From Hamadaea flava (GTDB lineage Bacteria > Actinomycetota > Actinomycetes > Mycobacteriales > Micromonosporaceae), in the NCBI RefSeq assembly GCF_024172085.1, contig NZ_JAMZDZ010000001.1:7130001-7194000 (forward strand): a stretch of DNA of 64,000 bases, given 5' to 3'. The translations under genes and the position numbers were made by a program. The notes below the pieces were generated by a model, which saw only the letters and a program-made list of their open reading frames with translations, was not told where the DNA came from and searched no databases. Positions 6,318 to 15,633 of this stretch are shown here, in pieces (position 1 is the stretch's first letter; every line of letters begins with the position of its first letter).

Positions 6318-8588
6318 TTATCCTCGCCGGTGCCACCGAAGTGGCCCCGGATGAATGGACCAGATGAGACGCCGCCACCACGAGCGGCGGGAGCGAAGCT
6401 CGCCGACATATGCCGTCGCGCTCGCCCGAGCCCGGTGCGCGTCGTCCTCGGCGAGCCGGCCCGCGCTGAACTCGGCCGCGTTGACCAACCAGGCCAGGTC
6501 GTCGAGCCGGGGCGCCGGCAACCGGACGTGTTTGCGGCCCGGTGGGGCCGCCGCCTCCCCGGCGAAGGTCACGACCTCGGCCGCGGTCAGGTGCCGGGGA
6601 CTGCCCTGACCGGCCAGGCGTAGCGCGTCGGAGACCTCGAGCCAGGCCCCGGCCACCCGGTCGGCCGGGCTGCCCTCGTCGAGCCGCCGGCGTCGCAGGG
6701 CACGGCGGGCGATCAGCAACGCGAGCACCAGACCGACCAGCACCAGGACGAACAGGCCACCCGCACCCGCTCCGACCATCGGCAGCACCGAACCGGCGGC
6801 GGCAGCCGAGCCACCCGAACCGGACGGGGCGGCGGCCGAGGCGGAGACCGACTCGGTCGGCAGCGGCTCCTGCGACGGCGGCTCGGTGGACGGCTCCGGC
6901 TTCGGCTTGAACTGCTCCTCCAGCGGTTCAGGCTGCTGACCCGGGCGGGGCAGTGGATCGAACGCCACCCAGCCGACGCCCGCGAACAGGACCTCCGGCC
7001 AGGCGTACGCGTCGGAGGCGAGCACCTTCGAGGCGCCCTTCTTCGCGTGGAACCCGACGACCACCCGGGCGGGCAGGCCCATCATCCGGGCGAGGACGGC
7101 GTACGCCGCGGCGAACTGCTCGGCGGTCCCCTTCCCGCCGCCGTAGCCGGTCTTGTCGCCGAACAGGAAGTAGTCGAGGTTGGGCAGGGCATGCCCGCTC
7201 GGCGCCCCGCCGTCGAGGCGGTAGTGGTCGGCCAGGAACTGCTCGATCGCCGACGCGCGGGAGTACGCCGCGGAGTTGTCGGCGGACAGCCGCTGGACGA
7301 GCTGCTGCATCCGCTCCGGCAGGGTGCCGCTGCCGACGGTCAGGTAGCGGCTGACCTCCGGTCCGGTCGGCACGTCCGCGGTGGGCAGCGTGTTCTCGTC
7401 CGGCTGCGCCTGCACCGACGTCACGGCGTACGACATGCCTGGCGTGAGACCGGTGGGCAGCATGAGCGTGCCGCTTTCGACGTCGACGCTGACCCGCAGG
7501 CCGTCGACGCGGCGCGCGCTGGCGACCGCGGGCAGCAGCTTGCCGGCGAGGCCGACCACGGTGATCTCCTGGGTGACCGTGGCGTCCTTGACGAGGGTCT
7601 GCTCCGCCCCGGCGGCCGCGGCCGGTGGGGCGGGCGGCGACGGCAGCGTACGCGCGGCGGGCCGGTACTCGCCGGAGACGTGCCAGGTCACGCCGTCGTA
7701 GTCGGGGAGCACCGCGAGCCGGATGGCGCTGTCGGCGCTGAGGTTCGTGTCGAGCAGGTGCTCGGTCGGGTTCACCGCCCAGCCGGAGAGCCGGATCAGC
7801 GGGTTCTGGTCGAGCGCGTCGAGTTGCGGCGGCGTCACGTACGCGCGGGGGTCGACCGGCGCTTTGTCGACCACCCCGGCCAGCCCCGGTCCCAGCAGGG
7901 CGGCGACAGCGACGATCACGGTGACTCCGGCCAACGCGGCGACTGCGGCCCGGACCTGCAACGCGCGCCGGGTGACGGAGTCGATGCGGTCGGTCCGCAC
8001 CGGATCAGGCGCGGCGGCCCGCGCGGCGCTGGTGCCGGTGAGGGCCAGGGCGGCGATCGCCAGCCCGCCGAAGATCAGGCCGGTGCTCAGCCCGCCGCGA
8101 TGCGGCCCGACGAGGAACAGCGCTCCGCCGTAGAGCAGCGTCGGCGGGAGCAGGCTCAGCAGCGTGCGCCGGGCCCGTCCGGCGAGTTCGGCCGAGGTGA
8201 GCCCGGCCAGCCAGGCGGCGATGACGGGGATGACCACGGTGTCGGGCTGCGGTTCGATCGGCACGAGCGCGGTCAGCAGCCGGGGTACGCCGTTGGCCAC
8301 GGCGTCGGCGGCGACCTCGGGCAGGCTGCCGGGGACCTCGGCCTGCTTCGCCGACAGCCACACCGCCAGCGCCAGGTACGCCAGCAGCCCGAGCACCGAC
8401 AGGGGAGCGTCGGTGTAGGACGGCAGCCGCCGCACCGTCACGGCGAGCAGCACACTGGCCACGCCGGCTCCGGCGACGAGCTGGAACAGCAGCGGACCGT
8501 CGTAGATGCCGCCAAGCGTCCATCCGGCCAGCACGATCATCGCCGCCAGCAACACCGGTACGCCGAGCGCGCGGACCAGCCTCACCAT
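6318..8588 (-). CDS. TgpA-like membrane transglutaminase homologue, probably inactive
   Basis: This 756-residue protein has an N-terminal block of membrane helices (residues ~1-230, DUF3488-like), an extracellular region with a transglutaminase-like core (~430-550), a Pro/Ser linker, another membrane helix near 630 and a cytoplasmic tail. In the core, GTAEQFAAAYAVLARMMGLPARVVVGF-like sequence carries Thr where the family has catalytic Cys, and DAYAWPEV has Tyr where His is expected; only the Asp of VAFDPLP remains. A scaffold or binding role is inferred. The start ATG overlaps the DUF58 stop (ATGGTGA) and has GGGAGGGGG upstream, so the two are translationally coupled. Confidence 0.8.
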   Translation of the reverse strand: MVRLVRALGVPVLLAAMIVLAGWTLGGIYDGPLLFQLVAGAGVASVLLAVTVRRLPSYTDAPLSVLGLLAYLALAVWLSAKQAEVPGSLPEVAADAVANGVPRLLTALVPIEPQPDTVVIPVIAAWLAGLTSAELAGRARRTLLSLLPPTLLYGGALFLVGPHRGGLSTGLIFGGLAIAALALTGTSAARAAAPDPVRTDRIDSVTRRALQVRAAVAALAGVTVIVAVAALLGPGLAGVVDKAPVDPRAYVTPPQLDALDQNPLIRLSGWAVNPTEHLLDTNLSADSAIRLAVLPDYDGVTWHVSGEYRPAARTLPSPPAPPAAAAGAEQTLVKDATVTQEITVVGLAGKLLPAVASARRVDGLRVSVDVESGTLMLPTGLTPGMSYAVTSVQAQPDENTLPTADVPTGPEVSRYLTVGSGTLPERMQQLVQRLSADNSAAYSRASAIEQFLADHYRLDGGAPSGHALPNLDYFLFGDKTGYGGGKGTAEQFAAAYAVLARMMGLPARVVVGFHAKKGASKVLASDAYAWPEVLFAGVGWVAFDPLPRPGQQPEPLEEQFKPKPEPSTEPPSQEPLPTESVSASAAAPSGSGGSAAAAGSVLPMVGAGAGGLFVLVLVGLVLALLIARRALRRRRLDEGSPADRVAGAWLEVSDALRLAGQGSPRHLTAAEVVTFAGEAAAPPGRKHVRLPAPRLDDLAWLVNAAEFSAGRLAEDDAHRARASATAYVGELRSRRSWWRRLIWSIHPGPLRWHRRG

Positions 8589-9823
8589 CGGCCGACCCCC
8601 TCCCACTCGGCGGCGAACTCGACGCCGTCCTCGGCGCGTAGGAACAGCATCCCCGCACCACCTGGTTGCGGCTCGTCGGGTCCGATCGGGCCGAGAATCC
8701 CAGTAACGACGGTGGCGAAGGCGCCGCGCAATGCTCCGACCAGCCCGAGATCCGCCACTCCGCCGATGCCCGTGAGGTAGACGAGCGTGTCACCGGGCCG
8801 ATGCTGGCGCAGTCGATTGGCCGCGTTGGCGAGCCGACTGTCCACAGTGTCTGACTCATCGGCGGTAGCCGATGGTGCGACCTCCGCGAGGGCGTCGAGC
8901 TGCGGTTGCGCGCTGCCCCGGTGCCCGGCGACGGCCCGCCCGCCGACGGTGTGCAACACGACGGGCAGGTCCTCGCGGACCGCGGCCGCGATGACCGACG
9001 CGGCCGCCTCGCAGGCCCCTTCGAACGCGGCGATCTCGCCGTCCGGCTCGGCCGGCGCGGTCCACGATTCGGCCCGGTCGTCCAGCAGCACGACGATCCG
9101 GGGCAGGCTCGTGTCGAGGTGCTCGCGCACCATCAGCTCGCCGACCTTGGCGCTGGTCCGCCAGTGCACGTGCCGCAACTCGTCGCCCATCACGTATTCG
9201 CGCAGCGTGTCGAACGTGATGCTGCCGTGCGGAACCCGGTCGATGCGGCCGTCCATGCTGCGGCTGACGCCGGCCGGGACCGCCTGCAGCGGATGGATGC
9301 GCGGATGCACCCAGATCGAGGCGGAACCGCCGTGGTCGCGACCCAGCGAGAGCAGACCCAGCGGGTCACGCCGGGTCACCCGCAGCGGGCCGACCTGAAT
9401 CACGCCCCGCCGCCCGGTCGGCACCGGATAGCCGACGTCCATGGTCGCCCCGGCGCGCAGCCGCAGCACCGGCACGGCGACCGCGACCTTGTCGTGGACC
9501 GTCTGCCCATCCGCACCCAGGCGACCGCAGGAATCCTCGGCGACCAGGCTCGCCGCGAGCAGCCGACTGGAATTGCGGACCGTCAGGACGACATGGCTGC
9601 CCTCGCCGCGGCCGACCCGGTCGGGGTCGACCGAACGGTCCACCTCCAGCCGAGGCCGCCACACGCCGTAGGTGAGCGCGCAGCCGATCGCGACGAGCGC
9701 GGTCGCGCCGACCACCACCAGCTCGGGATAGCCGAATCGGATCCCGGCCAACGCCAGCAGCACCCCGCCGACGCCCAGGCCGAGGCCACGCGGCGTGATC
9801 GGCAGGCGAGCCGCGAACCTCAT
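8582..9823 (-). CDS. DUF58 domain protein
   Basis: The 413-residue protein has two membrane helices at residues ~12-55 followed by a cytoplasmic or surface domain with the DUF58 signature: DPLGLLSLGR, then FDTLREYVMGDELRHVHWRTSAKVGELMVRE and a vWA-like IVVLLDDRAESW. DUF58 proteins are constant partners of MoxR ATPases. Its ATG overlaps the MoxR stop by four bases (ATGA) and its own stop overlaps the next start, so it sits inside one operon. The molecular role of the family is not established; links to envelope assembly are inferred. Confidence 0.88.
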   Translation of the reverse strand: MRFAARLPITPRGLGLGVGGVLLALAGIRFGYPELVVVGATALVAIGCALTYGVWRPRLEVDRSVDPDRVGRGEGSHVVLTVRNSSRLLAASLVAEDSCGRLGADGQTVHDKVAVAVPVLRLRAGATMDVGYPVPTGRRGVIQVGPLRVTRRDPLGLLSLGRDHGGSASIWVHPRIHPLQAVPAGVSRSMDGRIDRVPHGSITFDTLREYVMGDELRHVHWRTSAKVGELMVREHLDTSLPRIVVLLDDRAESWTAPAEPDGEIAAFEGACEAAASVIAAAVREDLPVVLHTVGGRAVAGHRGSAQPQLDALAEVAPSATADESDTVDSRLANAANRLRQHRPGDTLVYLTGIGGVADLGLVGALRGAFATVVTGILGPIGPDEPQPGGAGMLFLRAEDGVEFAAEWEGVGRW

Positions 9824-10815
9824 CGGGACCGCGAGTCAGCCTGACCGGGCAACGGCACCGGCACCGACTCGATCGCGTCCTGCAGCACCTCGGCGGCGGT
9901 CACCCCGCGCAGCTGCGCGTCCGGGGTGAGCAGGATGCGGTGCGCGAACACCGGCTCCACCAGAGCCTTGAAGTCCTCCGGCAGAACGAAGCCGCGGCCC
10001 TCGGTCAAGGCGTACGCCGCCGCCGCTCGCGTCAACGCGATCACGCCACGAGGGCTGACCCCGACCCGGACATGCTTGTGGTCGCGGGTCGCGGCGGCCA
10101 GGCGCACCGCGTACGCGTAGAGCGGGTCGGCGGTGTGCACACGCTGGGCCAGCCGGATCGCCTCGGCGACCGTGTCGGTGGAGCAGATCGGTTCGATGGC
10201 CTCGGGCGAGCGGATGTTGGCCCCGCGCAGAACCTCGATCTCGACCAGCTCGCTCGGATAGCCGACGGACAGCTTCATCAGGAACCGGTCGAGCTGCGCC
10301 TCAGGCAGTCGGTAGGTGCCGTCCATCTCGACGGGGTTCTGCGTGGCGACCACGAGGAACGGGCGCGGCACCGCGTGGCGTACGCCGTCGACGGTGACCG
10401 TGCGCTCCTCCATCACCTCCAGCAGCGCCGACTGCGTCTTCGGCGAGGCGCGGTTGATCTCGTCGGCGATCACGATGTTGGCGAAGATCGGGCCCGGGTG
10501 GAACTCGAATCCACGCGACGCCTGGTTGAAGATCGTGACGCCGGTGACGTCGGAGGGCAGCAGGTCCGGCGTGAACTGCACCCGCCGCCACTGCCCCTGC
10601 ACGGCGCTGGCCATGGCGCGGGCCAGCGTCGTCTTGCCCACGCCGGGCACGTCCTCCAGCAGGACGTGCCCCTGCGCGAACAGGCAGATCAGCCCCAGCC
10701 GCACCACCTCGGGCTTGCCGAGGACGACCGTTCCGACGGCTCCGGTGAGCCGGGCGGCCAGGTCGGCGAACGCGGTGACCTGCGCGGGGGTCAGCGGCGG
10801 CTGGGGCTGGTTCAC
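9820..10815 (-). CDS. MoxR family AAA+ ATPase
   Basis: The 331-residue MoxR ATPase has Walker A GVGKTT (about residue 60), Walker B VIADEINR, the MoxR-typical PGPIFANIV and QNPVEMDGTYRLPEAQLDRF, and a C-terminal lid. MoxR proteins are AAA+ chaperone-like ATPases that act with vWA/DUF58 partners. Here it is the second gene of a run with an FN3 surface protein before it and DUF58 after it. It begins with ATG at 10815, 35 bases after the FN3 gene's stop. Confidence 0.93.
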   Translation of the reverse strand: MNQPQPPLTPAQVTAFADLAARLTGAVGTVVLGKPEVVRLGLICLFAQGHVLLEDVPGVGKTTLARAMASAVQGQWRRVQFTPDLLPSDVTGVTIFNQASRGFEFHPGPIFANIVIADEINRASPKTQSALLEVMEERTVTVDGVRHAVPRPFLVVATQNPVEMDGTYRLPEAQLDRFLMKLSVGYPSELVEIEVLRGANIRSPEAIEPICSTDTVAEAIRLAQRVHTADPLYAYAVRLAAATRDHKHVRVGVSPRGVIALTRAAAAYALTEGRGFVLPEDFKALVEPVFAHRILLTPDAQLRGVTAAEVLQDAIESVPVPLPGQADSRSR

Positions 10816-10850
10816 GTCATCCCTCGTGTGTCGTCGTGGTCGGGGCTAGG

Positions 10851-13421
10851 TCAACAGGCTGGTAGATTGCCGAACTCTCCGTCGGAGATGTCGGTGTACG
10901 CGAGCGGGATGTAGTACGGGTCGTTGACCATGACCCAACCGGTGCTGCGCCGGTTGTTGTTCTCCCCGGCGGCGTTGATGCTCACGCCCGAGCCCCGGCA
11001 GATCGGGTTGATCGACTGACCGTCCCGATGGTAGACGCCGTTGGCACAGCAGCCGTTGGTCTGCTCGAGGTAGCCGTCGCCGTTGTCCTTGTACTCGTAG
11101 ACGCCCTCGGAACAGCCGTTGCACTGCGACGTGGCGGACAGCTTGGTCGTCCGGGCGGTGCCGGAGGCGGTGTAGGAGCCGGCCGCGTTGCTGACCACCA
11201 GCGTCCACGAGTACGCCTTGTCCGCCCGGTTCACGCCGACGCTGAGCTTGCTGCCGTTGGCGCAGGAGGTGTCGGTGACCGACGACTGCCCGGCGATCGT
11301 CAGCTTGCAGGTGACGGCGTCGCCGGTGAACGTCGCGGCGATCGCCACCGCCGAGTACGTGGTGCTGGCGCTCTCGGCGCTGCGCACCGGCGCGGCCAGC
11401 GTCTTGGCCGTGTCCTTCGCGGCCGGACCGCTCCCGGCCTCGTTGACCGCCACCACGGAGACCTGGACGGTCGCGCCGTCGGCAAGCCCGTTCCAGGTGA
11501 GGCTCAGCCCGGTCGTGGACTTCGTCGTGCCGTTCACGGTCACCTGGTACTCGGTGATCGGGCGGCCGTTGTCCGAACCCGGCGTCCAGCTCACCTTGAT
11601 GGTGCCCTTGGCGCTGGTGACGGTCGTGGCGGCAAGGCTCTTCACGGCGGCCGGCTTGGCGAACGGGACGACCGTGTTGCTGACGACCGACGCCTTCGAC
11701 GCGACCCCGATGTCGTTGACGGTGATCACGCTGAACGTGTACTGGGTGCCGTATTCGAGGTCGCCGGCCTTGACGGTCAGGGCGTTCGTGGTGGAGGTGC
11801 CGATCGGCGCGTTGACGCCGTTGGACACCGCGGTCACCTCGTAGCGCGCGACGTTGTGCCCCTGACCGTTGGCCTTGTCCCAGGTCACCGCCACGGTGCC
11901 GTCCGGCTTCTCGACCGCCTTGACGGTCAGCGGCGGGTCAGGGACCTCGAAGCTCGGCGTGACCGTGTTGCTCGTCCGCTTGGGCCCGGTGCCCTTGGCG
12001 TTGACCGCCCACACCGTGAAGCTGTACTTCTGGCCGTTGACCAGCCCGGTGATCACCAGCGACCGCTGGTCCGCGCCCACCTGGAAGGTCTGGCCGTTGC
12101 CCTCCACGATGTACTTGAGGATCGGCGAGCCGTTCTCCGACGCCCGGCTCCAGGTGACCCGGGCCTGCGTGTTGCCCGCGACCGCCTTGAGGTTCTTGAC
12201 CGCGCCCGGCTTGCCGACCGGCGGGGTGGGCGGCGGAGGCGGCGGCAGTTTCGGCGGCTCGCCGCCGAGGACGTCGTTGACGAACTTGTCGACGACCTTC
12301 ACGTCGCCGTTGTCGTCGACCACCCGCGCCGACGCGGCGTTGGGCGCGTTGATGAACAGCCGGTTCTCCCGGACCTCCAGGTCGATCGGCCCGTTGGCCT
12401 CCTTGAAGGCGATCGTGTCCAGCAGCTTGCCGTCGCGGTCGAGGACGTAGATCGCGCCGTTGGTCTCGTCGGCGACGTAGAACCGGCCCGACCAGGCGAC
12501 CGCCGGCTTGAGCTTCGCGCCGGCGCCCGGCACGGTGAAGTCGGTGACCTTCTCCCCGGCGACGACGAAGACGTGCTTGCCGTCGACCACGGTGACGGGC
12601 ACGTCGGGGCCGTTGGTCCGGGTCGGCAGCGCGCCGGTGCCCTGCAGGTCGAGGCCGACCTGGCGCTGCTGCTCGTCGATGACCGTGGTCAGTTTGCCGT
12701 TGGTGCGGTCGAGCACCGCCACGCCGCTGTCCAGAGTGGAAACGACGAGGTCGTGGCTGCGGTCGGCCACGGTCACGGTCTTCACGGTCGTCGGCGAGGC
12801 GCCGCCGCCGGTGCCGCCCGCCGTGGGAGCCGGCCCGGTCGGCTCGATCGCGGCGATCGTCCCCTCCTCGGGGATCGCGATCCAGAGTCGGCCCTTGCCG
12901 TCGAAGGTGCCGCCGGTGATGCCCGGCGGGAAGTGGATGGGCTCGCCGACCCCGGCCAGCGTCCGCGGATCGATCTGGCGGACCACGCCCTGCGCCGGGT
13001 CGATCAGGAACGCGGCGTCGCCGTTGAGCGCCACCGTCACCCCGAGACCGGACGTGCTGCCGGCAGTGCCGGACGACTGCAGAGTGGCGAGGTCGAAGGC
13101 GTCGAGCTTGCCGGTGTTGACGTCACGCAGCACGAGGAAGCGGTCGGTCTGGCTGACCTGCATGGTGTGACCGGCCGAGTTCGGCACGCCCATCCGGGTG
13201 TCGACCCGTCCGGTGACGCCGTTGACCCGGGCCATCTCGCCCTTGAGCGAACTCCACAGCCAGGAGCTCGAGTCGTAGTTCGCCGCGGCGTGGTCTTTCG
13301 CCCCCAGCCCGAACCACGTCAACGCCACCCCCGCGACCAGGGCCAGCACCGTCGCGATCGTGACGATGCCACCCTTGGTGCGGGCACGGCGTCCGATGGC
13401 GCCGGGTGACAGATCCACCAT
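10851..13421 (-). CDS. Membrane-anchored fibronectin type III / beta-propeller-like surface protein
   Basis: The 856-residue protein starts with a short cytoplasmic stretch and one membrane helix (residues ~18-40). It continues with a repeat-rich region like a beta-propeller (~60-390), a PPPPPP linker near 415, three FN3 domains (~430-705, each with a GLxxGxxYxFxVxAVN-like pattern) and a Cys-rich C-terminus with CNGC and CC that probably forms disulphides outside the cell. ATG 13421 follows GGGAGGG. It is the first gene of the MoxR/DUF58/TgpA/pseudokinase run, so the promoter probably lies in 13422-13596. It may be the extracytoplasmic client or partner of the MoxR system (inference). Confidence 0.82.
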   Translation of the reverse strand: MVDLSPGAIGRRARTKGGIVTIATVLALVAGVALTWFGLGAKDHAAANYDSSSWLWSSLKGEMARVNGVTGRVDTRMGVPNSAGHTMQVSQTDRFLVLRDVNTGKLDAFDLATLQSSGTAGSTSGLGVTVALNGDAAFLIDPAQGVVRQIDPRTLAGVGEPIHFPPGITGGTFDGKGRLWIAIPEEGTIAAIEPTGPAPTAGGTGGGASPTTVKTVTVADRSHDLVVSTLDSGVAVLDRTNGKLTTVIDEQQRQVGLDLQGTGALPTRTNGPDVPVTVVDGKHVFVVAGEKVTDFTVPGAGAKLKPAVAWSGRFYVADETNGAIYVLDRDGKLLDTIAFKEANGPIDLEVRENRLFINAPNAASARVVDDNGDVKVVDKFVNDVLGGEPPKLPPPPPPTPPVGKPGAVKNLKAVAGNTQARVTWSRASENGSPILKYIVEGNGQTFQVGADQRSLVITGLVNGQKYSFTVWAVNAKGTGPKRTSNTVTPSFEVPDPPLTVKAVEKPDGTVAVTWDKANGQGHNVARYEVTAVSNGVNAPIGTSTTNALTVKAGDLEYGTQYTFSVITVNDIGVASKASVVSNTVVPFAKPAAVKSLAATTVTSAKGTIKVSWTPGSDNGRPITEYQVTVNGTTKSTTGLSLTWNGLADGATVQVSVVAVNEAGSGPAAKDTAKTLAAPVRSAESASTTYSAVAIAATFTGDAVTCKLTIAGQSSVTDTSCANGSKLSVGVNRADKAYSWTLVVSNAAGSYTASGTARTTKLSATSQCNGCSEGVYEYKDNGDGYLEQTNGCCANGVYHRDGQSINPICRGSGVSINAAGENNNRRSTGWVMVNDPYYIPLAYTDISDGEFGNLPAC

Positions 13422-13596
13422 GGTTCGCCCTCCCCCTTCGCGAGCCGGCTCGGCCGGCGCGCTCGTATGGCGTTCCTCGCTGAAGCCGGTCGTCATCATA
13501 GGTCCCCGCGCCGACATCGAAAAGGCGCGGTTGTCCGTCTGTGGACAATGTCGTCCGGACTGACCGAGTGCTCATCCCGAGCGGCGAAACCGATGC

Positions 13597-15219
13597 TCAG
13601 CTGGGCTTCGCGCTGCCTCGCGTCGTGCATACGGGCGTCGATTCATAGATCTCCGCGCCCGAGTAAATCGTCACGACGCTGAAACAATAGGAGAACTTGG
13701 CATTGAGTCCAGTGATCGTGAACGTGGGCTTCGCCCCGAGGTTGCCGGTCACGAGCTTCATCGCGTCGCGGCTGGCGCCCATCTTCACGGCGAACCCAGC
13801 CGAACCCCCCGCCGGATCGGTCCAGCGCAACGTGATGGAATCGCCCCGGTCGCTGATCGTCAGGTTGGTGGCCGCACCGCGCGGCGCACCCGTCGACTGC
13901 TGCGACTCGGTGGTCTGCGGCCCGGTGCCGGACGGCGTAGTGCCCCGGCTGAGCATCAGGACCACGACGACGCCCGCGGCCACCACGGCGACCAGCGCGG
14001 CCGCGACCGCCGCCGCCATCGCGCCCCGGCCGCGTTTCTCCACGATGACCGACGGAGCGGCGGTGAAGACCTGCGACGGCTGGGCCACCGGGATCGGTGG
14101 CGGCGCGATCGGCTGGAGGTCGGCCGACTCGTCGACCGGGTTCTGCGCGTAGCGTACGGGGCCGCTCAGGGACGGCAGGGGAGCGTGCTGCACCGGCACG
14201 GGCAGCATGTCGGTCCGCTCCACCAACGCGGCGCTCGGCGCCTGATCGGCCATCGTCGGGCGGTCCTGCGGCGCGCGCTGCGGCAACCCCGGCTGGCCGG
14301 GGTGAACCGGCTGCCCCGGCTGTCCGGAGTGGACGGCCTGACCCAGCTGTCCCGAGTGAGCGGGCTGGCCCGGCTGTCCGGGGTGCACATCCGGGCCCGG
14401 GTACGCGGCCTGGCCCGGCTGTCCGGGGTGAACGGGCTGCCCCGCCTGGCCCGGGTTGGCCGTCGGCGGCACGGCCAGCACACCCGGCGCCGGGCTGTAC
14501 GGCTGCCCCGGCACCGGCTGCCCCGGCACCGGCTGCCCACCGCCAGGCTGCCCACCGCCGGGCTGCCCACCGCCGGGCTGCCCAACACCATGCTGCCCAA
14601 CACCATGCTGCCCAACACCATGCTGCCCACCGCCGGGCTGGCCGGGCAGGGGCTGCCCCGGCATAGGTTGGCCGAGCATGGGCGGACCGACGACAGGCTG
14701 GCTCATGCCGGGCTGGGCGTACGCGGGGTGCGCCGGGGCCGGCGGGCTCTGCGGGCCGAGCCAGGCGATCGCCTCGCGTACCTGGTCCTCGAGTCCTTCG
14801 ACGCCTCCGCCGTGCGTCGCCACCCGTGCGTAGTGCTTGCGCGCCTCGTGCTTGTTGCCGAGCGCGTCGGCCACGTTCGCCAGTTCGAAACTGATTCGCA
14901 GCAGCACCGGCTCGGACTCGTCGAGCCGGAGCAGACCGGCCTGCAACGCCTCCTCCAGTACGCGCCGCGCCGTGGAGGGGTCGCCGGCCCGCCGATGCAG
15001 CGTCGCCAGCAGCAGCGCCGTGGCGAGAATGTCCGGATGGTCCTCGCCGTACTGGAAGGTCGCGCTGTCGAGGCTGTCCTCCAGCAGCATGCGGGCCGAA
15101 GCGAGGTCGCCTCGGTCGCGCAGGGCACGGGCCTGCGCCCAGACGTCGGGGAGGTGGGTCGGCTGCGGCACGCGTACATGCTGCCGCGTCTGCGCAAGAT
15201 TCACCAGCCCGTCGTCCAC
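13597..15219 (-). CDS. TPR / Gly-Pro-Gln repeat / FN3 membrane protein
   Basis: This 540-residue protein has three parts. Residues ~25-145 are TPR-like helical repeats (ARALRDRGDLASARMLLED, ALLLATLHRRAGDPSTARR). Residues ~160-330 are low-complexity Gly/Pro/Gln repeats such as GVGQH, GGGQP and HPGQPGQ. A membrane helix lies near 405-425, followed by a C-terminal FN3 domain. The TPR part would be cytoplasmic and the FN3 part outside. The GTG at 15219 has no clear ribosome site, and the divergent Smr gene starts only 27 bases away, so a leaderless message is plausible. Function is unknown. Confidence 0.7.
   Translation of the reverse strand: MDDGLVNLAQTRQHVRVPQPTHLPDVWAQARALRDRGDLASARMLLEDSLDSATFQYGEDHPDILATALLLATLHRRAGDPSTARRVLEEALQAGLLRLDESEPVLLRISFELANVADALGNKHEARKHYARVATHGGGVEGLEDQVREAIAWLGPQSPPAPAHPAYAQPGMSQPVVGPPMLGQPMPGQPLPGQPGGGQHGVGQHGVGQHGVGQPGGGQPGGGQPGGGQPVPGQPVPGQPYSPAPGVLAVPPTANPGQAGQPVHPGQPGQAAYPGPDVHPGQPGQPAHSGQLGQAVHSGQPGQPVHPGQPGLPQRAPQDRPTMADQAPSAALVERTDMLPVPVQHAPLPSLSGPVRYAQNPVDESADLQPIAPPPIPVAQPSQVFTAAPSVIVEKRGRGAMAAAVAAALVAVVAAGVVVVLMLSRGTTPSGTGPQTTESQQSTGAPRGAATNLTISDRGDSITLRWTDPAGGSAGFAVKMGASRDAMKLVTGNLGAKPTFTITGLNAKFSYCFSVVTIYSGAEIYESTPVCTTRGSAKPS
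14272..14690. repeat. Tandem repeats coding for Gly/Pro/Gln-rich segment
   Basis: Within the TPR/FN3 gene there are stacked 15-bp repeats, including three copies of CCCAACACCATGCTG (about 14580-14626) and neighbouring CCCACCGCCGGGCTG copies. Longer HPGQPGQ-coding units follow. The array is in frame, so copy-number changes keep the gene open. Confidence 0.8.
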
Positions 15220-15246
15220 AGGCGGGACGGACTAAGCTGGCGGACG

Positions 15247-15501
15247 ATGAAGCTCGTATTGGACCTGCACGACATCTTTAACAAGGGCGGCGAAATCGAT
15301 CGCGCGCTCAACGGCATCGTGCGCGAGGCGATCGCGAAGAAGGCCACCCTGGTGGAGATCATCCCGGGGAAGGGTTCTGGCCAGCTCAAGAAGAAGGTCC
15401 TGCGCTTCCTCGACCAGAAGGAGATCAAGGCGCTCTACCACCGGGTGGAGAAGGACTCCAAGAACTTCGGCCGCATCTTCGTGCACTTCCGCCACAAATA
15501 G
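15247..15501 (+). CDS. Small Smr/MutS2-type domain protein
   Basis: This 84-residue stand-alone Smr-like domain opens LVLDLHDIFNKGG and carries the family loop PGKGSGQLKKKVLRFL near residue 40 and a final GRIFVHFRHK. Smr domains bind branched nucleic acids or mRNA and some are nucleases; LDLH and the GxGxG-like loop are the usual active-site elements. It is transcribed divergently from the TPR/FN3 gene. A large palindrome lies just downstream, before the convergent ABC transporter genes. Confidence 0.8.
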   Translation: MKLVLDLHDIFNKGGEIDRALNGIVREAIAKKATLVEIIPGKGSGQLKKKVLRFLDQKEIKALYHRVEKDSKNFGRIFVHFRHK

Positions 15502-15540
15502 GACCGCCGCCGCGCGTAATTCCCGCCGCGATAGGCGCCA

Positions 15541-15593
15541 GATCAGGGTTATGTCTGGAATCTTGGCCCAAGATCGCAGGCATAACCCTGATC
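15541..15593. terminator. Perfect nested palindrome between convergent genes
   Basis: GATCAGGGTTATG and CATAACCCTGATC form a perfect 13-bp stem. Inside it, ATCTTG and CAAGAT form a second stem. It lies between the convergent Smr and ABC ATPase genes, so a bidirectional terminator role is likely. It also belongs to the group of GATC-bearing palindromes in this window. Confidence 0.65.
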
Positions 15594-15633
15594 CGCCGGA
15601 AACCCACCGCCCGTGGTCGGGAGACCCGCGGCG

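Noticed and set aside
11028-13409. A 793-codon plus-strand open frame antisense to the FN3 gene
   Set aside because: It is the high-GC complement of a well-supported gene; composition is Arg/Val/Asp-rich without motifs.
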